Assembly: GCA_030248215.1 (NCBI GenBank)
Contig: JASANG010001915.1
Coordinates: forward strand, 1 to 64,000
Source of the DNA: Enoplolaimus lenunculus
Lineage: Eukaryota; Nematoda; Enoplea; Enoplida; Thoracostomopsidae
DNA: 64,000 nt
Reading direction: 5' to 3'
Positions 58,701 through 64,000 of this stretch are shown here, in pieces (the stretch's first letter is position 1; every line of letters begins with the position of its first letter). The notes under the pieces were generated by a model, which saw only the letters and a program-made list of their open reading frames with translations, was not told where the DNA came from and searched no databases. The translations under genes were made by a program, and so were the position numbers.

Positions 58701-61700
58701 CAAAACTGGCTCAGGTTTGACGGGGCCAGGAGATGCTGATGATAACGGAGACGTAATGACACATTATGGATTTGTGAATGAAAGCGGATCAAAACAGGGT
58801 AACGTATGTGGTGATAATCCTCTTGGTGTCGCATCTATTGCATCTAACGGAAGATCGTCAAGCTATACAATGGTAAATTGTTCGCCAGAAGTTGACCATA
58901 ACTGTAACGATTCGAAACATTATTCATTATCCACTCAGCAGAAACTTACTGGTCTGCCTGGTGGTTCAAAATCGAAACCTTTTGGTCCAAATCAGCCTGC
59001 GTGCGCTCGTGATTCTTTTGCCCATTTGAACGTCGCCATCACTCATAGCAGTGACCCAAGCTGTGGGTCGTATTCACCCCGATTGTTCGAACGACACTTT
59101 AGTGATTACCCTCGGCTTGGAGCAGGGGGCGGCGCAGCAAATCCTCCCTTTCCACCATTTTCTAGGGATCCCTGTGTCTCAAAATCAGACCGTTTACCTC
59201 GTGGAAACGTGTTAAATTGTGACCGAAGTGACCTCCAGCGGCCTCGGGCATTAATTAAACGAGACCGGAACGGATCAGGCCAGCTTGGTGGTGTATCTTC
59301 AGCGAAAGGTCAACATTTGGGCGATAATTCTCACATTTCGAATGGGGGTCGACGAAAATTAAGCGACGGAAATAATCTACCGGTTAACAATACTCCATTG
59401 CGATCTCAACTTTCAACTCAAACTCAAATTTGTAAGCAGCGCCCGTTGTTCTACGCATGCGAGCAACACGCGTCGACAACCGCAATGGAGCTTGATTCGC
59501 CAGAATCGTCTGAAGTCGATTGTCACTATGTGAAAACGCCGAATATTCAAAAGGTACGCCGGGGTTTACTGTAATTTTATTATTGATGCCATAAAGACTT
59601 GCTCAACATCTTAAAACTGTGTCACTTTAAAATTGAATTTCTGCTCATGTAGAGTGATGAGGTTTTTTAGTCACAAGACTATGCCTTAGACTTATCTGTT
59701 TGGTAATAGAAGGTCGTTTGCTCAAACATTTTTGATTAACATGGAGTGGACAATTGTATTATGGTGTAGCTAATGGCGCAGGTACATAAGTATATATGTT
59801 GTAATTAAGATGTTGTTAAATATTCGAACGCGCATGGCGCAGCTAAAGTTTTTAAGAAACGTGTGGCCTCATCACAAATTATTTTCACTCAGCTAACTTT
59901 ATATTTTCGGTTGTGTCTGTTTTGTTTCGCTAAACTATTTCCATAACGGTAGTAGGCCCGTAGCGAGCTCACGTTACTAGGGGGTTGGTCCCAAACATTT
60001 TTCAAGAGGGAATACAAAGGTTTTCGATGACTTACAAGCAAGGTTGAAAATACTGTCGTTGGAGTCAAATTCTTCTAGGGGGACTGAGCCTTCTCCCCTG
60101 GTCCACCTCTCGCTACAGGCCCGATTGGTGGTCAGTCTAGAATTATTTGTGGATTTCAGTTGAATCAGATATACATCGAAATATTAAATAAAAAATTCAA
60201 AAAATATTTTTTGTTTTAGATCATTGCCGCTGAATTTGAGCGTGAAGCGTATCTGTCGGATTGTCTGTGCCGGAACAGTCCTGCTAGATGGTCTGACGGC
60301 CGAATTACGGGCGGGCTTAATTCAGTACGGACTGATCCTGATATGTACTTATACGGCGCCCCTGAACGATGTTCGTCGGGACGTGGTCGAAGGCGCCGTG
60401 GGGGCCCAGTTAGACGGCCTCAGAATGACTCGCATCATAACCGATCACCGGTCGCGGTCAAATCAACTGCTATGAAGCATTCGCGTTCAGGTAAGTGTGA
60501 ATAAAATATCGTTTTGTGCCTTGAAAACTTGCCCGTAGCCAGCGGAAGCCAATGGATCCTCGTTGGAAACCCGTTTGAAATCCTAGCATGCCCTTCGTTA
60601 AATCCTTTGCAGTCTGCTGAGTTAGTTACATGTTTCTCTTGATGGTAATAAGCGTAATATTGTAGCTTCGATGATATGTTGCGTGGCGTAATTTTTACAT
60701 CATACGATGATGCTGTTGTAGAATTTTTCATGACAGTTGAAACCATGTCATGTACCGATCGCGTCGACTTGTGCATGAAAAGTGCAAATGTGCTAAAAAG
60801 CAATGCATTTATTTTGGTTGCCAAATTGCAAATACTTTTGTTTTTAGGACGCCATTTGCATTCGGTTTCGACTCCCGATAACAATAACTGGTACGGCGCA
60901 GATGAAGCGTGTTTGGGTTGTCAGGGTTTGTGCCGGGACGCAAATTGCGTCTCGCGTCAAACCAAAGGGATCAGATCGAAATCGTGTGGCAAATTTCAAG
61001 GCCCTCCGATTGTGTCGCGAAGTCCATTGGAGACTGTGAATCAAAGTACCACTGATATGGACAGCTCGGGCGATATGAGCAATCAACCACATGCGAATCA
61101 GGTACATTTTAAATATATGTTGTAGCTCAAGCCGCAGTTCAAATAAATGATGACTTCAGTAACCGAAAGAACAAATTACGCGTTAGTGTTACGACACAAA
61201 ATGTTTTTTGATCGATTCTATTTGATATAGCCGAAAATAGAATCAGTAGCTCTTGCTATTTATGCTTTCGAGTACTAGCATAAGACTTACTTGAACCTAA
61301 AACCTAAGTCTAAACCAGGATTTTACGCTCAAGTTATTGAAATATAACTGAAATTTAGACCATTCGCAACGTTGGTTTGTTTATACAACAGATTCCCAAT
61401 TTAGCATATTTTTTATCATTAATTAAAAAAATAACTGCATAAACATCGTCTAACTGATGAAAAATTCAAAATTAACATCGAGCAACGTCCAATCCTACCG
61501 GGACGACTGCCTGTCTGTTTAAGGTACCTGCAGTCAGTGCAGTCGCTAGCGCAACCGCCCCAACTGCGCTGAAACATTCGCCAAGCTACCAAAAAGCACT
61601 TAACCAAAGTCATCCGCTACATTCCAACAGCCATTGTGGCGTAGCTACAAATTTTACCAAACCTCACACCGAAGCAACAGTATCTGTTAATGCTCAACGA

Positions 61701-63974
61701 GGTGGTCGAGTGGCGTCGCCTGCAATTAAACGAATTCAGCATCAAACGTTTCAACCGACATTGAACTGTCGTGATGTTTATTCGGATAACGAAATAATTC
61801 GAGCTAAACGGCACGCATTCGACGCTATGGTAAGATGCAGGAATAATAATGCTAAGTTTACCGGTACTATATAGAGCGCTTCACGAGTAGTCTGCCGCGG
61901 ATGCGGTGGGGCTCGAATCTGCAACGTACGGATTACCGGTATGCTGCTGTATCCACTAAGCAACGCAGCCATGCAAACTTTTTTGGTACAATGGTTTTAG
62001 ACATCGACAGTTTGGTACTACAAGATACGTACATGTATACACCGCGAAAGCGTGCGAGCTAGAAAGCGTCTCTCAGATTGATCAGCAAGCTGTGATTAAG
62101 CTGTAAATCTTTTTTAAGTTGAACCTACAGAAGCCGTGCTTTTAACTGTGCTTGAAAAGCATTTATTGCCAGGAAGTCGCAGGTTGCCAAACAACAACGA
62201 ACCATATTGAACTGTCGTATTGAAAATAAATGCTAAGATCGCTCAAACGTCACGATTCTGTCACTAAATTTTACAGTGGGACACCTCTTTCAGGCCTACA
62301 ACAATTGTTGGGGTCACTTCAAGCACCTCAACAATTTATATTTTTGTCATAGTTTTTAGTGCAAATTAAAAAAAGCGATTCAACAAAGCAAGCTTATGTT
62401 TTTTTCTAGGCGGTTTTAATCACACTAAGATTCAGTAGATTAGATTACAGTTCGTTGTCTTGCGCAAACCAACATGTTGTTTTACTCAACTTCAAAATTA
62501 AAACTTGATGTGACAACTTTTGTCCGTTTGGGCCCATGTAAAAGATCAGGGGCGGAACATTTTTCTGCGAGTCTGTAATAGAGTAAGCTTAAGTTTTAGA
62601 CTATTTTTTCGCTTAGGCTTAGTCTTATATATAAGCTCATTCTTACGCGTAGGCTTAGGTTTAGGCTTAGGAATAGGTTTGTACTACTGCAATGGCCCTA
62701 TTCATATTTGCCATTTGACATTTTAGGGTTCCGATAATGATCCGTGGTCTTCGACTGACGAAAGCGATCAAGAGATGCCACCAACACAGTTATCTAAGTA
62801 CGTATTTTCGTTGATCGAATTTTTGATATAAAAAGTCAAGAAATGCGAAGCCCGAAGACGGTATAACTGGAAGCGATTGTGTGAATTTAAAATTGCCTAA
62901 GCCTACGTTAGAAACTTTAACCTCCCTTTGCAATATCTCCGCTCGACTATAACAACTTGACGCTGATGCCCGAAGATGCTCTCGAATCTTGAGCTTGACC
63001 TATTTGTATAACTAAAGTCTAAGTTAACTAAATGTCGCTATTGTGGAGTAAACGTACCTTAAATTTGAATATCCAATTAATTAAAACGGACAACATTTGA
63101 TTTTTAATTTCGTGGTTTGCGGTTTTTTTCAGGGTTCAACCAAACCAGTCCAATAGTAATAATAAACAAACGCCCAACACAGTGCTAAGGCCTTCCGATC
63201 ACGATGCTAGACCTCAAGGCGCCGTTATCTGTCAAAATTCAACTAACCGATCAGGATTGGCAGGGGTTCCAAAAACGACGGGTGCTGATCCATTAATGAT
63301 ATCTTCGGGTTCAACCATGGCGTCAAGTTTAGGTAAGTTAGGGTACGTTTCTCAGGCTGTGAGCCGCCGTTCAACTGCTTCGATTCCGAGTTTTAGATAT
63401 GTTAATCCAGTATAAGAGTATAGTATGAACAACTGATACTGAACTGAGTGAATGCAATAAATACACAACGCAAAGTGTTTAACAATTATTACACGTATGT
63501 GCGGTAAAACGGTTTAATGAAAACGTGAGAGCCTGTCGGAGTCGAGCGATCATGGTTACGAGTCAGGGTGGTGGCTCTGGGGTGTCCGACTTGAATAACG
63601 CAATGTTTAACCTGAATTGCGTCGAAGATACAAAATTTTTAAAACGAATGATGGATCTGTTCTGCAGATACCTACCGGGGTCCTAGCCCTCGTAAAGTGG
63701 GTAAAAGAAGGAGGTAGCTTGTCCACTGATTCCAACCCTAATTTAATATTAGATGTTGATAAGAAGTAGAAAATATTCATGCGGGAAAGAGTCTTTAATT
63801 TATATAATTAAAAATTTAACTAATATTCGAAATATATTTATTTCAGAGCGTTCACTTGAGCTTGCAGCGATTCGTTCAGATGGATTATCTGACAAAGAAC
63901 GCAAAGTTCGCGCTGTCAAACACTCACTGCGTGCTGGACATCGTAGGACATCGAGTGTAAGTACTAAATCGTAG
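43766..63974 (+). CDS. MAP3K12/13: MAP3K12/13 (DLK/LZK) mixed-lineage-type kinase, 15 exons
   Basis: Exons: 43766-43917, 51913-52262, 52585-52777, 54165-54359, 55172-55490, 56025-56226, 56552-56727, 57204-57349, 57786-59553, 60220-60490, 60848-61101, 61524-61829, 62727-62797, 63133-63332, 63847-63974. They sum to 4731 nt (1576 aa plus stop) with all phases consistent. An in-frame TAA at 43745-43747 precedes the ATG. DLK/LZK act upstream of MKK4/7-JNK and p38 in axon injury and stress. Visible: [20 protein letters not shown] (glycine loop about 187-194), VAVKK (Lys about 207), [17 protein letters not shown] (about 290-297), DFG (about 310-312), MAPE (about 336-339), KPRNRPSF, a leucine zipper at about 471-529, then a very long low-complexity tail and SDGLSD at about 1545-1550. 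The stop at 63972-63974 may be real, or GTAAGT at 63957 may splice onward. Exon 6's donor GTTTGT is weak. DLK against LZK is not decidable. Confidence 0.93.
44202..44506 (+). mobile_element. TTAGGC-core MITE with a duplicated left end, kinase intron 1
   Basis: GGCCGATGTAAAGATCAGGG at 44202 and GGGACATGTAAAGATCAGGG at about 44342 are two left ends facing one right end (CTTGTTCTATACATTGGCC). The inner one carries the TTAGGC core. Either one copy inserted into another and lost an end, or a duplication occurred inside. Confidence 0.7.
44778..44947 (-). mobile_element. GGCCCGTAGCCAGC MITE, kinase intron 1
   Basis: GGTCCATAGCCAAGGGAGG to GAGCTGGCTACGGGCCTG, with C homopolymers at both subterminal positions. 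Confidence 0.75.
45662..45822 (+). mobile_element. GGCCCGTAGCCAGC MITE, kinase intron 1
   Basis: CAAGCCCGTAGCCAGCTCAC to a worn right end CCCGGGCCCTTCTCAGTTG. The interior TACAATGGTTTTCGATGAC is typical. Confidence 0.75.
45823..47340. other. Kinase intron 1, nothing recognised
   Basis: About 1.5 kb of intron without a supportable gene. A TTAGGC-like patch lies at about 46005-46045, and a stretch with repeated TCAACTCAG / CTGAGTTG half-sites lies at 46545-46700. Confidence 0.4.
47345..47523 (+). mobile_element. GGCCCGTAGCCAGC MITE, kinase intron 1
   Basis: CAGGCCCGTAGCTAGTTCAC to GTGGCTACGGTCCCG, with an unbroken run of G (about 17) at 47374-47390. Confidence 0.8.
47786..47951 (+). mobile_element. 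GGCCCGTAGCCAGC MITE, kinase intron 1
   Basis: ATGCCCGTAGCCAGCTCATC to GGCTACGAGCCCAG, flanked by TACAATAC and TACAATAA (47778-47785, 47952-47959), 7 of 8 identical. Confidence 0.82.
47952..49138. other. Kinase intron 1, nothing recognised
   Basis: No gene was found. A weak TTAGGC-like patch lies at about 48610-48650. Confidence 0.4.
49140..49304 (-). mobile_element. GGCCCGTAGCCAGC MITE, kinase intron 1
   Basis: GCCTGTGACCAAGAGGGGG to GAGCTGACTACGGGCCTG, with AACCTTGCTTGTAAATCAAC inside. Confidence 0.75.
49340..49570. mobile_element. GATTGGCC-type MITE, kinase intron 1
   Basis: AATTTGCCTTAGGCTACGC at the left and AATAGCAGACTGGCCTACGAC at the right, with CTAATCAGAGTTGTTTTTAC inside; collinear with 11525-11735. 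Confidence 0.5.
49866..50816. mobile_element. ACCCGG-iterated MITE, middle layer of the stack
   Basis: TTAGAGTTGCAACG at the left and ATGCAACTCTAA at the right are inverted. Both sides carry repeated ACCCGGACCCGGA and TACCCGGAATA steps. This is the same plan as the CCGGAA family with a different motif. Confidence 0.75.
50070..50471. mobile_element. CCGATGCCGAT MITE, innermost layer, 8-bp TSD
   Basis: AGGGATGTTCGGATAC to GATTAATCGACACATCCCCAG, flanked by CCCTTACT (50062-50069) and TCCTTACT (50472-50479), 7 of 8 identical. Subterminal CCGATGCCGATAC repeats. hAT-like. Confidence 0.8.
51212..51656 (+). mobile_element. Complete TA-flanked 445-bp MITE, kinase intron 1
   Basis: CTATAGTCACCCGAATAAG to CTTTTATTCGGGTCACTACAG, with TA on both sides. 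The TA duplication suggests Tc1/mariner-type mobilisation. This copy explains the fragments at 5240, 5765 and 41814. Confidence 0.88.
52294..52372 (+). mobile_element. Left half of a GGCCCGTAGCCAGC MITE, kinase intron 2
   Basis: ACAAACCCGTAGCCAGATC, CAAGGGTGAGCTAAACA and GATGACTTACAAGTGAG. It begins about 30 bp after the exon 2 donor. Confidence 0.65.
52905..53040. mobile_element. TTAGGC-core MITE remnant, kinase intron 3
   Basis: GGTTTAGGCAACGGCTTAGG and CTTAAGCATAAGTAAGCC between worn ends. No clear target duplication. Confidence 0.5.
53364..53446 (+). pseudogene. hAT transposase C-terminal (dimerisation) fragment
   Basis: One frame reads [16 protein letters not shown], a stop, then MLKTYLR, the conserved C-terminal signature of hAT transposases. 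The stop replaces the residue between STL and the next Met. Nothing upstream could be aligned, so only the tail survives. It is the only trace of a transposase that could have driven the hAT-type MITEs here. Confidence 0.75.
53447..54120. other. Kinase intron 3, nothing certain
   Basis: A block starting GGTCCAGGGCCGGACCAGCC may be another repeat end. No gene was found. Confidence 0.35.
54632..54905 (-). mobile_element. tRNA-derived SINE, kinase intron 4
   Basis: On the minus strand the head (54905 to about 54825) reads TATAGTTCAGCGGTTACAAC (A box) and CACGTGTTCAAGCCACGCC (B box), with a CGGAA...TTCCG stem between them. The body (54632-54790) shares TTAACCTGAATTGC and a GTAGCTGTAC-like block with the piece at 63590-63712. 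The tail end was not located. Confidence 0.65.
55019..55163 (+). repeat. 27-bp tandem repeat abutting the exon 5 splice acceptor
   Basis: About five copies of TTTACTTTTTAAGCTTTAG plus TGTTTTTG. The repeat stops at the true acceptor (CTTTTCAACTTTCAG, exon 5 from 55172). Each unit contains a T-rich tract followed by AG, and the true acceptor looks like a diverged last unit. The period is a multiple of three and the frame is open throughout. Confidence 0.9.
56552..57349 (+). other. Leucine-zipper exons (7-8) of the MAP3K12/13 gene
   Basis: Exon 7 codes for a helix [20 protein letters not shown] continuing to [14 protein letters not shown], the dimerising zipper of DLK/LZK. Exon 8 is basic ([18 protein letters not shown]), aligning with the RPIIHPNA-type segment after the zipper. 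Dimerisation through this zipper activates the kinase in known family members. Confidence 0.88.
56780..57015. mobile_element. GATTGGCC-type MITE, kinase intron 7
   Basis: GTATAGGTCAATTTATAATT, GGCCTAAGCCAATCAGCAAC, ACCAACGCTGATTGGTTATC and CAGTAATTGGCCTAAATAGC. It follows exon 7 closely, so an open frame runs from exon 7 into it. Confidence 0.6.
57378..57540 (-). mobile_element. GGCCCGTAGCCAGC MITE, kinase intron 8
   Basis: CGGGCCTGTAGCCAGAGTGG to GAGCTGGCTACGGACCAG. The flanks GCCACACC and GACACAAC agree at 6 of 8. It begins about 30 bp after the exon 8 donor. Confidence 0.78.
57786..59553 (+). other. Large low-complexity exon 9 of the MAP3K12/13 gene
   Basis: A single 1768-bp exon coding for about 590 residues (about 578-1167), rich in Ser, Asn, Gly and Arg and without a recognised domain. 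It includes an Asn run from AAT repeats at about 58347-58380 and an [17 protein letters not shown] Ser-rich basic patch, likely phosphorylation substrates. Long tails are known in DLK relatives but vary greatly in sequence. Confidence 0.88.
59954..60122 (+). mobile_element. GGCCCGTAGCCAGC MITE, kinase intron 9
   Basis: AGGCCCGTAGCGAGCTCACG to CTCGCTACAGGCCCG, with AAGGTTTTCGATGACTTAC inside. It lies about 100 bp upstream of the exon 10 acceptor. Confidence 0.78.
61862..61976 (-). repeat. tRNA-like sequence (SINE head or tRNA pseudogene), kinase intron 12
   Basis: Minus strand from 61976: GGCTGCGTTGCTTAGTGGAT (A box region) and GTTGCAGATTCGAGCCCCACC (B box region), spaced as in a tRNA gene. 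The acceptor and T stems do not pair well and the anticodon cannot be fixed, so a functional tRNA is unlikely. It starts about 30 bp after the exon 12 donor. Confidence 0.55.
62530..62714 (+). mobile_element. TTAGGC-core MITE touching the exon 13 acceptor
   Basis: GGGCCCATGTAAAAGATCAG to a worn right end CTATTCATATTTGCCATTTG. The core has GCTTAGGCTTAGTC and AGGCTTAGGTTTAGGC. The acceptor AG of exon 13 is at 62725-62726, so the element supplies most of the upstream intron sequence. Confidence 0.75.
63413..63461 (+). promoter_or_regulatory. Candidate intronic stop and polyadenylation signal (short kinase isoform)
   Basis: If the exon 14 donor at 63333 is not used, the frame continues for 27 codons (ending in the residues FRYVNPV) to TAA at 63413-63415. 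AATAAA follows at 63456-63461, 41 bp after the stop. Such a transcript would lack the SDGLSD exon. This is a prediction from sequence only. Confidence 0.45.
63590..63715 (-). mobile_element. SINE body fragment, kinase intron 14
   Basis: Shares GAATAACGCAATG / TTTAACCTGAATTGC and a GGTAGCTTGTCC block with the SINE body at 54632-54790. The tRNA-like head is missing. Confidence 0.5.
63847..63974 (+). other. Last visible exon with the SDGLSD hexapeptide
   Basis: [20 protein letters not shown] follows a short helix. SDGLSD (63876-63893) is the hexapeptide described at the C-terminus of C. elegans DLK-1 and in MAP3K13, where it relieves inhibition by the short isoform. The exon either ends VSTKS-stop at 63974 or splices at the GTAAGT at 63957, so the true C-terminus may lie outside the window. 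Confidence 0.82.
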
Positions 63975-64000
63975 ATCTAACAAAGCCGTTATCCATGCTA

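Noticed and set aside
58186-58834. Minus-strand frames opposite exon 9
   Set aside because: Antisense shadows of a long real exon; one is the Ile/Leu run produced by the AAT repeat.
60224-60475. Open frame [17 protein letters not shown]
   Set aside because: Shadow of kinase exon 10 (60220-60490), whose real frame starts [15 protein letters not shown] and joins its neighbours in phase.
60435-61107. Minus-strand frames near 60.4-61.1 kb
   Set aside because: Antisense of exons 10 and 11; no splice sites or recognisable protein.
61862-61976. Functional tRNA gene
   Set aside because: A and B boxes are present but the stems pair poorly and no anticodon can be set; treated as SINE-like.

Overview
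The window is AT-rich animal nuclear DNA, from an invertebrate to judge by its content. It holds two multi-exon plus-strand genes with GT-AG introns of 0.1 to 8 kb. The rest is a dense crowd of small DNA transposons, mostly non-autonomous hAT-type MITEs with readable 8-bp target duplications. I cannot name the species. TTAGGC-like repeats are common but sit inside MITEs, so they are not evidence of nematode telomeres. I found no rRNA, no CRISPR array and no operon-like layout.

Layout. 1-7165: two foldback-like elements with inverted ends and inverted arrays of an 81-bp unit. The right arm of the first holds a 2.3-kb insertion with a truncated Helitron Rep (HUH) gene. 7200-18690: MITE-rich intergenic DNA with an inverted array of a short GACAACTCGTCG motif, a MITE inserted in its own relative, long palindromes and hAT MITEs, plus one orphan exon-like stretch near 9.3 kb. 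18690-30776: a complete 15-exon FRMD3/FRMD5-type gene (FERM, FERM-adjacent region, C-terminal membrane anchor), predicted 743 aa. 30777-43765: 13 kb of intergenic DNA with twin inverted MITEs, a piggyBac-like MITE carrying a tRNA-like sequence, and a tandem segmental duplication. 43766-63974: a 15-exon MAP3K12/13 (DLK/LZK) kinase gene, predicted 1576 aa, with kinase domain, leucine zipper, a long low-complexity tail and a C-terminal SDGLSD hexapeptide. The last exon may end at 63974 or splice onward beyond the window.

The two genes have unrelated roles: a cortical membrane-cytoskeleton adaptor and a stress/axon-injury MAP3K. Nothing in the sequence links their expression. The most interesting points are: (1) in the kinase gene, reading through the exon 14 donor gives a 27-codon alternative C-terminus followed by an AATAAA, a route to a short isoform without SDGLSD; (2) a 27-bp tandem repeat that copies the 3' splice site in front of the DFG exon; (3) the foldback elements with the embedded Rep gene; (4) several unrelated MITE families built on the same plan of iterated CCGGAA-, CCGATT-, CCGGAG-, ACCCGG- or TTAGGC-like motifs.
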